A stretch of DNA of 64,000 bases from Streptomyces syringium (lineage in GTDB: Bacteria; Actinomycetota; Actinomycetes; Streptomycetales; Streptomycetaceae): contig NZ_JAGIOH010000001.1 in the NCBI RefSeq assembly GCF_017876625.1, forward strand, positions 5,353,501 through 5,417,500. Direction: 5' to 3'. The translations under genes were made by a program, and so were the position numbers. Below the pieces are notes generated by a model. The model made no database searches, was not told the origin of the DNA, and saw only the letters and a program-made list of their open reading frames with translations. Positions 48,759-57,754 of the stretch are shown here, in pieces (the stretch's first letter is position 1; each line of letters starts with the position of its first letter).

Positions 48759-48773
48759 ATTACGCTGTGTATA
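48759..48773 (+). promoter_or_regulatory. Candidate BldD-binding box upstream of the CdgC-like gene
   Basis: ATTACGCTGTGTATA matches the BldD consensus NTNACNC(A/T)GNGTNAN at nine of ten fixed positions. It lies about 120 bp upstream of the cdgC-like ATG. BldD is the c-di-GMP-responsive master repressor of Streptomyces development and is known to control several diguanylate cyclase genes. Confidence 0.6.
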
Positions 48774-48892
48774 TGAGCTATGTCCCTGAGTGACGAGTCT
48801 GGTGTATCGTCCCGACCGGGGGCTGCGCCGCGCACCGTACGGCCGCAGCGAGGGACCGCGACTCGAGGGGGGCGACGGGCGATGCACGGCCA

Positions 48893-51800
48893 ATGGACGA
48901 TCTACCCGACGCGGCTCATGCGCCGATCACGACTCCGCCGCGCCGCGACCCCGGATCCACGGCTCCTTGGGAGCCCCCGGCCCGGGACGGCGGCGCGGTG
49001 AGCGCCCCCGGAGCGACGCTGCCCCGCCAGCCGGCCCCCGCCGGCTCCGGGCTGTGGTCCCAGCTCCTGCTGGCCCTGGTCTGCGGCGGCTACGCCACGG
49101 GCGCGGCCCTCGGCTGGGGCTCGCCCGAGCTGGCCCGCGTCATGGGCGACTTCGGCCTCAGCGCCGCCGCCGTCGTCGCCGCGATCTCCTGCTCCTGGTA
49201 CAGCCGCACGCGCAACACCCGCTTCCGCCCCGCCTGGCTGCTCTTCGCCGCCTCCTCCGCGATGGCCGGCTTCGGCAACGCCGTCTGGGGCTGGTACGAG
49301 GTGATCCTGCGCCAGCCGGTGCCCACCCCGTCCCCCGCCGACTTCTGCTTCCTGCTCTTCGCGCCGCCCGCCATCATCGGCCTGCTGGTCCTCGCCCGCC
49401 GCCCGGTCACCCGGGCCGGCTGGGTCTGCCTCGCGCTCGACGCCTGGCTGATCGGCGGCTCCCTGCTCACGCTCTCCTGGAGCCTGGCGCTCGCGCACAC
49501 CGCGCACTTCGAGGGCGAGACGGTGGCACACACCGCGCTCTCGCTGGCCTATCCGCTGCTCGACATCGTGCTGGTCTCGATGGTGCTGGCGCTGCACTTC
49601 CGCCGCTCCTCCGCCAACCGCTCCGCGATCAACACCGCCATCGCGGCCCTCGCCCTGACCGTCCTGTGCGACGCCCTGTTCACCTCGCCGCTGCTGAAGG
49701 TCAACTACCGCTCCGGCCAGATCCTCGACGCGGGCTGGTTCGCGGGCTACATGCTGATGGCGTACGCGCCCTGGGTGGCCCGCGAGAAGGGCGACGACAC
49801 CGTGGGCCAGGCGGGCCAGGCCGGCCAGGCGGGGCAGACGGGCCAGGCGGGGCAGACGGGCCAGCACCCCAGCCGGCCCATCGCCGGCTCGCTCGCCGCC
49901 CTCACCCCGTATCTCGCCGCCGCCGTCTGCACGTTGGGCATCCTGTACAACGTCCTCGACGGCCACCAGGTCGACCGCGTCGTGCTCTTCACCGGCTGTA
50001 CGGTCGTGCTGGCCCTCGTCATCCGGCAGGGCATCATGCTGCTGGACAACATCTCCCTCACCCAGGAGCTGGCGCAGAAGGAGAACCACTTCCGCTCCCT
50101 GGTCCAGGGCTCCAGCGACGTCATCATGATCGCCGCCCCCACCGGAATACTGCGCTACGTCAGCCCCGCCGCCGCCGGGGTCTACGGCCGCGACGCCGAG
50201 GAGCTGGTCGGCTCCGAGCTGGCCTCCCTCATCCACCCCGAGGACCTGGGCCGGGTCGTCCACGAGGTGCGCCGCTTCCTCGCCGCGCCACCCGCCGAGG
50301 AGCCCACCACCCGCATCGAGTGCCGCTTCCGCTCCGGCAGCGGCGACTGGCTCAATGTGGAGTCCACCGTCAACCGCCACCACGGCGGCCTCATCTTCAA
50401 CAGCCGGGACGTCACCGAGCGGGTCCGCCTCCAGGCCCAGTTGCAGCACACGGCCGAGCACGACCCGCTCACCGACCTGCCCAACCGCGCCCTGTTCACC
50501 CGGCGCGTCCAGCAGGCCCTCGCCGGCCGCAGAGCGACCGACGCGGGCACCGCCGTGCTCTTCATCGACCTCGACGGCTTCAAGGCGGTCAACGACACCG
50601 TCGGCCACCAGGCGGGTGACGAGCTGCTCGTCCAGGCGGCCCGCCGGCTCCAGGAGTCGGTACGGGCCGGGGACAGCACCGCCCGGTTCGGGGGCGACGA
50701 GTTCGCCGCGCTGATCATCGGTGACGGCACCCGCGACCCCGCCGCCCGCGAGTACCGCATCCACGAGATCGCCGACCGGCTGCGGCTCACCCTCTCCCAG
50801 CCCTACAAGGTGGAGGGCGGTCAGGAGGTCCGCGTCGCCGCCAGCATCGGCGTCGCCTTCGCCGAGCCCGGCATCACCCCCGGCGGTCTGATGCGCAACG
50901 CCGACCTCGCGATGTACCGCGCGAAGCAGGCCGGAAAGGGCCGCGTCGAGCTGTACGCACCGCAGATGCAGGCCGACGTCGTGCGCCGCGCCGAGCTGGC
51001 CACCCGGCTGCGCACCGCCCTGCACGACGGCGAGTTCGCCCTGCTGCACCAGCCCGTGGTGGAGCTGTCGACCGGCCGGATCACCGCGGTCGCCGCACAG
51101 CCCCGCTGGCGCTCGACCCAGGGCATCCTCTTCACCCCCGCCGAGTTCCTCCGGGTGGCCGAGATGGAGCGGGCCGACGAGAGCGCCCGCACCGCCGAGC
51201 TCGGCCGCTGGACGCTGGAGAAGGCGCTCGAGCACGCCGCACAGCGCCGTCTCGCGGGCTACGGCGTGCCCGTCTACGTCCGGCTCTCCGGCGCCCGGCT
51301 GCTGGACAAGTCGCAGCCCCCGAAGAATCTGGAGGCGCTGCTCATCCGGCACGCCCTGCCCACCGGCGCGCTCACCCTGGAGCTGTCCGGCAGCGATCCG
51401 CGGATCCCGCTGGACGAGCTGGAGCGACGGCTGGTCGCCCTGCGCCGCTTCGGTGTGCGCATCGCCCTGGACGGCTTCGGCAGCGGATACGCAGCGATCA
51501 GCGCGCTGCGCAGGCTCCCGATCGATGTGCTCAAGATCGACCGGGGGCTGGTCGAAGGCGTCATCGAGTCCCCCCGGCTGCACAAGATCACCGCCGGGCT
51601 GCTGAAGATCGCGGACGACCTCGGAATGCAGTCCGTCGCCGAGGGCGTGGACGTGCCCGAGCAGGCGCACGCCCTGCGCACCATGGGCTGCACCCACGGG
51701 CTGGGCGCCGCCTTCGCCGGCCCCGTCGACGAGCACCGGCTGCGCCACGCCCTCGACCGGGGCGCGTACGCCGTGCCGGCCGCCGCATCCGTTCCGGTGG

Positions 51801-51925
51801 AAGACGCGGAACAGGTGCTCGTCGGGGGTTCGCTGCCCGTACGATCCGGAGCGGCGGGCGGCGCGGGCTCCCTCGCGCATGCTCCATTGCGCTCAAATAA
51901 TGAGACGCCCGTCCCACCCACTTGA
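48893..51925 (+). CDS. cdgC: Membrane PAS-GGDEF-degenerate EAL diguanylate cyclase, CdgC-like
   Basis: A 1010-aa protein with about ten N-terminal membrane spans (residues 55-385) and a PAS domain (about 395-515: FRSLVQGSSDVIMIAAPTGILRYVSPAA). The GGDEF domain is intact (G600-F604). The EAL-like domain has lost key residues: EAL reads AAQ (734-736), DDFGTG reads DGFGSG, the N in NVSP is absent, and the final Q is missing. It should therefore make c-di-GMP but not hydrolyse it. Domain order and place before ilvB match S. coelicolor CdgC (recalled). The start is uncertain; GTG 48998 is an alternative. Confidence 0.86.
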   Translation: MDDLPDAAHAPITTPPRRDPGSTAPWEPPARDGGAVSAPGATLPRQPAPAGSGLWSQLLLALVCGGYATGAALGWGSPELARVMGDFGLSAAAVVAAISCSWYSRTRNTRFRPAWLLFAASSAMAGFGNAVWGWYEVILRQPVPTPSPADFCFLLFAPPAIIGLLVLARRPVTRAGWVCLALDAWLIGGSLLTLSWSLALAHTAHFEGETVAHTALSLAYPLLDIVLVSMVLALHFRRSSANRSAINTAIAALALTVLCDALFTSPLLKVNYRSGQILDAGWFAGYMLMAYAPWVAREKGDDTVGQAGQAGQAGQTGQAGQTGQHPSRPIAGSLAALTPYLAAAVCTLGILYNVLDGHQVDRVVLFTGCTVVLALVIRQGIMLLDNISLTQELAQKENHFRSLVQGSSDVIMIAAPTGILRYVSPAAAGVYGRDAEELVGSELASLIHPEDLGRVVHEVRRFLAAPPAEEPTTRIECRFRSGSGDWLNVESTVNRHHGGLIFNSRDVTERVRLQAQLQHTAEHDPLTDLPNRALFTRRVQQALAGRRATDAGTAVLFIDLDGFKAVNDTVGHQAGDELLVQAARRLQESVRAGDSTARFGGDEFAALIIGDGTRDPAAREYRIHEIADRLRLTLSQPYKVEGGQEVRVAASIGVAFAEPGITPGGLMRNADLAMYRAKQAGKGRVELYAPQMQADVVRRAELATRLRTALHDGEFALLHQPVVELSTGRITAVAAQPRWRSTQGILFTPAEFLRVAEMERADESARTAELGRWTLEKALEHAAQRRLAGYGVPVYVRLSGARLLDKSQPPKNLEALLIRHALPTGALTLELSGSDPRIPLDELERRLVALRRFGVRIALDGFGSGYAAISALRRLPIDVLKIDRGLVEGVIESPRLHKITAGLLKIADDLGMQSVAEGVDVPEQAHALRTMGCTHGLGAAFAGPVDEHRLRHALDRGAYAVPAAASVPVEDAEQVLVGGSLPVRSGAAGGAGSLAHAPLRSNNETPVPPT
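49804..49866 (+). repeat. In-frame 9-bp repeat coding Gly-Gln-Ala/Thr
   Basis: Seven Gly-Gln pairs separated by Ala or Thr are coded by repeats such as GGCCAGGCG and GGGCAGACG in a loop between membrane spans of the CdgC-like protein. Copy-number changes would keep the frame. Confidence 0.85.
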
Positions 51926-51958
51926 CACCTCGTGGGCGGCGGGGGGAGGGTCAGTGCC

Positions 51959-52000
51959 ATGCGCACCCGAATTCTCGTACTTGGAAAGCGCGTCGGCTGA
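51959..52000 (+). CDS. ilvB leader peptide
   Basis: A 13-aa open frame MRTRILVLGKRVG with a GGAGGG ribosome binding site. It contains consecutive Ile-Leu-Val-Leu and a later Val, the three end-products of the pathway. Followed by a terminator hairpin (52044-52079) before ilvB, it has the layout of a transcription attenuator in which slow translation under branched-chain amino acid shortage allows read-through. Confidence 0.8.
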   Translation: MRTRILVLGKRVG

Positions 52001-52043
52001 AGCAGGCCAGCATCTTGATCCCTGCTGACCACACCGACGCGCT

Positions 52044-52079
52044 CCCCTCGCTTGCCTCCCGGCACGAGGGGTTTTTTGT
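52044..52079 (+). terminator. Attenuator terminator before ilvB
   Basis: CCCCTCG (52044-52050) pairs with CGAGGGG (52065-52071), followed directly by six T residues. It is a classic rho-independent terminator inside the ilvB leader. Confidence 0.85.
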
Positions 52080-52168
52080 TGCACCGGCACCTCGCAGACC
52101 CCCACAAATCACCGTCGTATTTCCATCGAATCCGTCGAAATCGCCGAATCCTTCGAGAAGAGAAGTCG

Positions 52169-54028
52169 ATGACCGAGCAGGCCACCGGGGCCCATCATCC
52201 GCAGCCGCGGGCCCGTAGCGGCGGGGCGCAGCAGCAGCCCGCCACCGTCGAGCACGTCACGGGTGCGCAGTCCCTCATCCGCGCGCTGGAGGAGGTCGGG
52301 GCCGACATCGTGTTCGGCATTCCGGGCGGTGCGATCCTCCCCGCGTACGACCCGATGATGGACTCCTCGAAGGTCCGCCACGTCCTGGTGCGCCACGAGC
52401 AGGGGGCGGGTCACGCGGCCACCGGATACGCGCAGGCCACCGGCAAGGTCGGGGTGTGCATGGCCACTTCGGGCCCCGGCGCGACCAACCTCGTCACCCC
52501 GATCGCCGACGCCCACATGGACTCCGTCCCGCTGGTCGCCATCACCGGTCAGGTCGCCTCCAAGTCGATCGGTACGGACGCCTTCCAGGAGGCGGACATC
52601 TGCGGCATCACCATGCCGATCACCAAGCACAACTGGCTGGTCACCGACCCGGCGGAGATCCCCCGGACCATCGCCGAGGCGTTCCACGTCGCCTCCACCG
52701 GCCGGCCCGGCCCGGTGCTCGTCGACATCGCCAAGGACGCCCTCCAGGCCCAGACCACCTTCGTCTGGCCGCCGCACACCGACCTGCCCGGCTACCGCCC
52801 GGTCACCAAGCCGCACGCCAAGCAGATCCGCGAGGCGGCCAAGCTGATCACGCAGGCCAGACGGCCGGTGCTCTACGTCGGCGGCGGTGTGATGAAGGCC
52901 CGCGCCACGGCCGAGCTGAAGGTCCTCGCCGAGCTGACCGGCGCCCCCGTCACCACCACCCTGATGGCGCTGGGCTCCTTCCCCGACAGCCACCCGCTGC
53001 ACGTCGGCATGCCGGGCATGCACGGCGCGGTCGCCGCCGTCACCGCCCTGCAGAAGGCGGATCTGATCGTCGCCCTCGGCGCGCGGTTCGACGACCGCGT
53101 CACCGGCAAGCTCGACTCGTTCGCCCCCTACGCCAAGATCGTCCACGCGGACATCGACCCCGCCGAGATCGGCAAGAACCGCGCCGCCGACGTCCCCATC
53201 GTCGGTGACGCCCGCGAGGTCATCGCGGATCTGATCGTCGCCCTCCAGGCGGAGCACGCCGCCGGTCACCAGGGTGACTACGACGCCTGGTGGACCGACC
53301 TCAACCGCTGGCGCGACACCTACCCGCTCGGCTACGACCAGCCCGAGGACGGCAGCCTCTCCCCGCAGCAGGTCATCCAGCGCATCGGGCAACTCGCCCC
53401 GGAGGGCACCATCTACGCGGCCGGCGTCGGCCAGCACCAGATGTGGGCCTCGCACTTCATCGACTACGAACAGCCCGCCACCTGGCTGAACTCCGGCGGC
53501 GCCGGGACGATGGGATACGCGGTCCCGGCCGCCATGGGCGCCAAGGCCGGGGTGCCCGAGCGCACGGTGTGGGCCATCGACGGCGACGGCTGCTTCCAGA
53601 TGACCAACCAGGAACTGGTCACCTGCGCGCTGAACAACATCCCGATCAAGGTCGCGATCATCAACAACGGCGCGCTCGGGATGGTCCGCCAGTGGCAGAC
53701 CCTCTTCTACAACCAGCGCTACTCCAACACCGTCCTGCACTCCGGCCCCGGGCACGACGGCAAGGAGGCGGCCGCCGGCACCCGGGTCCCGGACTTCGTC
53801 AAGCTGTCGGAGGCCATGGGCTGCGTGGGGCTGCGCTGTGAGGACCCGGCCCAGCTCGACGCCGTCATCGAGCAGGCCAACGCCATCAACGACCGCCCCG
53901 TCGTGGTGGACTTCATCGTCCACCAGGACGCCATGGTCTGGCCGATGGTCGCCGCCGGCACCTCCAACGACGAGATCCTCGCGGCGCGCGGCGTCCGCCC
54001 GGACTTCGGCGACAACGAGGACGACTGA
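52169..54028 (+). CDS. ilvB: Acetolactate synthase, large (catalytic) subunit
   Basis: A 619-aa ThDP- and FAD-dependent enzyme that condenses pyruvate with pyruvate or 2-oxobutyrate in valine, leucine and isoleucine synthesis. Visible are IVFGIPGGAILPAYDP, the ThDP-activating Glu in RHEQGAGHAATGYA, ATSGPGATNLVTPIADAHMDSVP, and the ThDP-binding motif DGDGCFQMTNQELVTCALNNIPIKVAIINN. ATG 52169 follows GAGAAGAGAAG. It is under attenuator control. Confidence 0.97.
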   Translation: MTEQATGAHHPQPRARSGGAQQQPATVEHVTGAQSLIRALEEVGADIVFGIPGGAILPAYDPMMDSSKVRHVLVRHEQGAGHAATGYAQATGKVGVCMATSGPGATNLVTPIADAHMDSVPLVAITGQVASKSIGTDAFQEADICGITMPITKHNWLVTDPAEIPRTIAEAFHVASTGRPGPVLVDIAKDALQAQTTFVWPPHTDLPGYRPVTKPHAKQIREAAKLITQARRPVLYVGGGVMKARATAELKVLAELTGAPVTTTLMALGSFPDSHPLHVGMPGMHGAVAAVTALQKADLIVALGARFDDRVTGKLDSFAPYAKIVHADIDPAEIGKNRAADVPIVGDAREVIADLIVALQAEHAAGHQGDYDAWWTDLNRWRDTYPLGYDQPEDGSLSPQQVIQRIGQLAPEGTIYAAGVGQHQMWASHFIDYEQPATWLNSGGAGTMGYAVPAAMGAKAGVPERTVWAIDGDGCFQMTNQELVTCALNNIPIKVAIINNGALGMVRQWQTLFYNQRYSNTVLHSGPGHDGKEAAAGTRVPDFVKLSEAMGCVGLRCEDPAQLDAVIEQANAINDRPVVVDFIVHQDAMVWPMVAAGTSNDEILAARGVRPDFGDNEDD

Positions 54029-54076
54029 TGACCGTGGGGACTCCAGGCCTGAAGAGGACGACGAGGAAGATCTGAG

Positions 54077-54601
54077 ATGACCAAGCACACGCTCTCCGTC
54101 CTGGTGGAGAACACCCCCGGCATCCTCACCCGGATCGCCGCGCTGTTCGCCCGCCGCGGCTTCAACATCGACTCGCTCGCCGTCGGGGTCACCGAGCACC
54201 CCGACATCTCCCGCATCACCATCGTCGTCAACGTCGAGACGCTGCCGCTGGAGCAGGTCACCAAGCAGCTCAACAAGCTCGTCAACGTGCTGAAGATCGT
54301 CGAGCTGGAGGACAGCGCGGCGATCCAGCGCGAACTCGTGCTGGTGAAGGTCCGCGCCGACAACGAGACCCGCTCGCAGATCGTCGAGATCGTCCAGCTC
54401 TTCCGCGCCAAGACCGTCGACGTCTCCCCGGAGGCCGTGACCATCGAGGCCACCGGTGGCAGCGACAAGCTGGGCGCGATGCTCAAGATGCTGGAGCCCT
54501 TCGGCATCAAGGAGCTGGTGCAGTCCGGGACGATCGCCATAGGGCGTGGCGCCCGGTCCATCACGGACCGCAGCCTGCGCGCTCTGGACCGCTCGGCCTG
54601 A
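54077..54601 (+). CDS. ilvN: Acetolactate synthase, small (regulatory) subunit
   Basis: A 174-aa regulatory subunit with an N-terminal ACT domain (HTLSVLVENTPGILTRIAALFARRGFNIDSLAVG) and a C-terminal ALS_ss_C domain. It activates IlvB and confers valine feedback inhibition. It lies 48 bp after ilvB and is probably co-transcribed with it. Confidence 0.97.
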   Translation: MTKHTLSVLVENTPGILTRIAALFARRGFNIDSLAVGVTEHPDISRITIVVNVETLPLEQVTKQLNKLVNVLKIVELEDSAAIQRELVLVKVRADNETRSQIVEIVQLFRAKTVDVSPEAVTIEATGGSDKLGAMLKMLEPFGIKELVQSGTIAIGRGARSITDRSLRALDRSA

Positions 54602-54661
54602 CGCACGCCCCCGGCGCGCGGCGTCCTCCAGGGGACCTTGCGCGCCCGCCCCACCCCCTCC

Positions 54662-54680
54662 ATCCGGGACGCGCCCGGAT
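54662..54680 (+). terminator. Small hairpin between ilvN and ilvC
   Basis: ATCCGGG (54662-54668) and CCCGGAT (54674-54680) enclose a 5-nt loop. It could partly terminate ilvBN transcripts or mark an RNA processing site. Confidence 0.4.
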
Positions 54681-54756
54681 AGCGAGACCCGAACACCTTC
54701 CCGCACCCGCCCGTCATACGGTGGGACGTACAACCGGAAATCAAGGAGATATCCCA

Positions 54757-55758
54757 GTGGCTGCCGAGCTGTTCTACGACAACGACGCCGACCTGTCCAT
54801 CATCCAGGGCCGCAAGGTCGCGGTTATCGGATATGGCAGCCAGGGCCACGCCCACGCGCTGTCGCTGCGCGACTCGGGCGTCGACGTCCGCGTCGGTCTG
54901 CACGAGGGCTCCAAGTCCAAGGCGAAGGCCGAGGAGCAGGGCCTGCGGGTCGTCACCCCGGCCGAGGCGGCGGCCGAGGCCGACGTCATCATGATCCTCG
55001 TCCCGGACCCGATCCAGGGCAAGGTCTACGAGGAGTCCATCAAGGAGCACCTCAAGGACGGCGACGCGCTGTTCTTCGGCCACGGTCTGAACATCCGCTT
55101 CGGCTTCATCAAGCCCCCGGCCGGCGTCGACGTCTGCATGGTCGCCCCCAAGGGCCCCGGCCACCTGGTGCGCCGTCAGTACGAGGAGGGCCGCGGCGTT
55201 CCGTGCATCGCGGCCGTCGAGCAGGACGCCACGGGCAACGGCTTCGCCCTCGCGCTCTCCTACGCCAAGGCCATCGGCGGTACCCGCGCCGGCGTCATCA
55301 AGACCACCTTCACCGAGGAGACCGAGACCGACCTGTTCGGTGAGCAGGCCGTGCTCTGCGGCGGCGCCTCCGCGCTGGTCAAGGCGGGCTTCGAGACCCT
55401 GGTCGAGGCGGGCTACCAGCCGGAGATCGCGTACTTCGAGTGCCTCCACGAGCTCAAGCTGATCGTGGACCTGATGTACGAGGGCGGCCTGGAGAAGATG
55501 CGCTGGTCGGTCTCCGAGACCGCCGAGTGGGGCGACTACGTCACCGGCCCGCGGATCATCACGGACCAGACCAAGGCCGAGATGAAGAAGGTCCTCGGCG
55601 AGATCCAGGACGGCACCTTCGCCAACAACTGGATGAAGGAGTACAACGACGGTCTGCCGAAGTACAACGAGTACAAGAAGGCCGACGAGGACCACCTGCT
55701 GGAGACCACCGGCAAGAAGCTCCGCAAGCTGATGAGCTGGGTGGACGACAAGGAGTAG
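54757..55758 (+). CDS. ilvC: Ketol-acid reductoisomerase (class I)
   Basis: A 333-aa class I KARI that isomerises and reduces acetolactate or acetohydroxybutyrate with NADPH and magnesium. Visible are the Rossmann motif VAVIGYGSQGHAHALSLRDSG, FFGHGLNIRFG, VAPKGPGHLVRR, and metal-binding acids in FTEETETDLFGEQAVLCGG and YFECLHELKLIVDLMYEGG. The GTG at 54757 has an excellent AAGGAGAT site. Confidence 0.97.
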   Translation: MAAELFYDNDADLSIIQGRKVAVIGYGSQGHAHALSLRDSGVDVRVGLHEGSKSKAKAEEQGLRVVTPAEAAAEADVIMILVPDPIQGKVYEESIKEHLKDGDALFFGHGLNIRFGFIKPPAGVDVCMVAPKGPGHLVRRQYEEGRGVPCIAAVEQDATGNGFALALSYAKAIGGTRAGVIKTTFTEETETDLFGEQAVLCGGASALVKAGFETLVEAGYQPEIAYFECLHELKLIVDLMYEGGLEKMRWSVSETAEWGDYVTGPRIITDQTKAEMKKVLGEIQDGTFANNWMKEYNDGLPKYNEYKKADEDHLLETTGKKLRKLMSWVDDKE

Positions 55759-55812
55759 CACCTCCGGCGCGGTTCGGGGGGTTCCGGGGGCGTCGCCCCC
55801 CGGGCCCCTTCT

Positions 55813-55860
55813 CCCTCGATCGCCGGGCAGGCTCGAAAAAGCCTGCCCGGCGATCGAGGG
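55813..55860. terminator. Long perfect hairpin after ilvC, related to a dispersed repeat
   Basis: A perfect 21-bp stem (55813-55833 with 55840-55860) around a CGAAAA loop. Each arm resembles the dispersed intergenic element at 24476 and 27956. Confidence 0.8.
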
Positions 55861-56043
55861 CGACACGGAGCCGCACCGGCGGGTGACCTTTTCCCGTCCG
55901 CCCGGGGCCGGGCCCGGGTCCCCGATACACTGCGGAGCACAAACGCGTCAGGCTCACAGCGTCGTGCGTCTTCCACGCGGCTGCCCCCTTCACCGCCTTC
56001 GGCCGTAGGGACGGCCGTCCCGCAAAGGACTAGTGAGGACCAC

Positions 56044-57648
56044 GTGAGCACTGCTTCGTCCCGTAAACCCGTCGTACTCATCGCCGAAGAGCTGTCGCCC
56101 GCCACCGTCGACGCCCTCGGTCCGGACTTCGAGATCCGGCACTGCAACGGCGCGGACCGCGCCGAGCTGCTGCCCGCCGTCGTCGACGTGGACGCCATCC
56201 TCGTGCGCTCCGCCACGAAGATCGACGCGGAGGCCATCGCGGCCGCGAAGAAGCTGCGGGTCGTCGCCCGCGCCGGGGTCGGCCTGGACAACGTCGACGT
56301 CTCCGCCGCCACCAAGGCCGGCGTGATGGTCGTCAACGCCCCGACGTCCAACATCGTCACCGCCGCCGAGCTGGCCTGCGGTCTGCTCATCGCCACCGCC
56401 CGCAACATCCCGCAGGCCAACACCGCGCTCAAGAACGGCGAGTGGAAGCGCTCGAAGTACACCGGCGTCGAGCTGTCCGAGAAGGTCCTCGGCGTCGTCG
56501 GCCTCGGCCGGATCGGTGTCCTCGTCGCCCAGCGCATGTCCGCGTTCGGCATGAAGGTCGTCGCCTACGACCCGTACGTCCAGCCCGCGCGCGCCGCGCA
56601 GATGGGGGTGAAGCTCCTCACCCTCGACGAGTTGCTGGAGGTCGCGGACTTCATCACCGTGCACCTGCCGAAGACCCCCGAGACCCTCGGGCTGATCGGT
56701 GACGACGCGCTGCACAAGGTCAAGCCCTCGGTCCGTATCGTCAACGCCGCCCGCGGCGGGATCGTGGACGAGGCCGCGCTGGCGACGGCCCTGAAGGAGG
56801 GCCGGGTCGCGGCCGCGGGCCTGGACGTCTACACCACCGAGCCCTGCACCGACTCCCCGCTCTTCGAGTTCGACAACGTGGTCGCCACCCCGCACCTCGG
56901 CGCCTCCACGGGCGAGGCGCAGGAGAAGGCGGGCATCGCGGTCGCGCGGTCCGTGCGGCTCGCGCTCGCGGGCGAGCTGGTACCGGACGCGGTCAACGTC
57001 CAGGGCGGGGTCATCGCCGAGGACGTCAAGCCCGCGCTGCCGCTGGCCGAGAAGCTGGGCCGGATCTTCACCGCCCTCGCGGGCGAGGTCGCGGTCCGGC
57101 TCGACGTCGAGGTCTACGGCGAGATCACCCAGCACGATGTGAAGGTGCTCGAACTGAGCGCGCTCAAGGGTGTGTTCGAAGACGTCGTCGACGAGACGGT
57201 GAGCTACGTCAACGCCCCGCTGTTCGCGCAGGAGCGCGGCGTCGAGGTCCGGCTGACCACCAGCTCCGAGTCGCCCGACCACCGCAACGTGGTCACCGTG
57301 CGCGGCACGCTCTCGGGCGGTGGCGAGGTGTCCATCTCCGGCACGCTGGCCGGCCCGAAGCACCTCCAGAAGATCGTCGCCGTCGGTGAGCACGACGTGG
57401 ACCTCGGCCTTGCCGACCACATGGCCTTCCTCCGCTACGGCGACCGCCCCGGCGTCGTCGGCACGGTCGGCCGCATCCTCGGCGAGGCGGGCATCAACAT
57501 CGCCGGCATGCAGGTCTCCCGCGCCACGGAGGGCGGCGAGGCGCTCGTCGCCCTCACGGTCGACGAGTCGATCCCGGCACCCGTGCTCGCGGAGATCGCC
57601 GAGGAGATCGGCGCCGCGTCCGCCCGCGCGGTCAACCTGACCGACTGA
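56044..57648 (+). CDS. serA: D-3-phosphoglycerate dehydrogenase
   Basis: A 534-aa type-1 PGDH, the first step of serine synthesis. It has the substrate-binding N-terminus (ILVRSATKIDAEAIAAAKKLRVVARAGVGLDNVD), NAD motif GVVGLGRIGVLVAQRM, catalytic Arg and Glu (VNAARGGIVDEAAL; VYTTEPC), catalytic His (TPHLGASTGEAQEKAG), an intervening ASB domain (about 315-450) and a C-terminal ACT domain (LRYGDRPGVVGTVGRILGEAGINIAGMQVSR) for serine feedback. GTG start after AGTGAGGA. Confidence 0.97.
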   Translation: MSTASSRKPVVLIAEELSPATVDALGPDFEIRHCNGADRAELLPAVVDVDAILVRSATKIDAEAIAAAKKLRVVARAGVGLDNVDVSAATKAGVMVVNAPTSNIVTAAELACGLLIATARNIPQANTALKNGEWKRSKYTGVELSEKVLGVVGLGRIGVLVAQRMSAFGMKVVAYDPYVQPARAAQMGVKLLTLDELLEVADFITVHLPKTPETLGLIGDDALHKVKPSVRIVNAARGGIVDEAALATALKEGRVAAAGLDVYTTEPCTDSPLFEFDNVVATPHLGASTGEAQEKAGIAVARSVRLALAGELVPDAVNVQGGVIAEDVKPALPLAEKLGRIFTALAGEVAVRLDVEVYGEITQHDVKVLELSALKGVFEDVVDETVSYVNAPLFAQERGVEVRLTTSSESPDHRNVVTVRGTLSGGGEVSISGTLAGPKHLQKIVAVGEHDVDLGLADHMAFLRYGDRPGVVGTVGRILGEAGINIAGMQVSRATEGGEALVALTVDESIPAPVLAEIAEEIGAASARAVNLTD

Positions 57649-57700
57649 CGGCCGCCGCCCGCCGGTTCGGCACGGCCGAGCCGGCGGAGCGTATGGCGAA

Positions 57701-57734
57701 GCGGCGCCCCCGTCCCGGTGGACGGGGGCGCCGC
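57701..57734. terminator. Bidirectional terminator between serA and the MFS gene
   Basis: GCGGCGCCCCCGTCC (57701-57715) pairs perfectly with GGACGGGGGCGCCGC (57720-57734). Confidence 0.75.
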
Positions 57735-57754
57735 TCTGCTGAGGGACGACCCGC

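Noticed and set aside
55964..56011. Possible serA leader peptide starting GTG CGT CTT
   Set aside because: No Shine-Dalgarno sequence, no run of regulatory codons and no terminator between it and serA.
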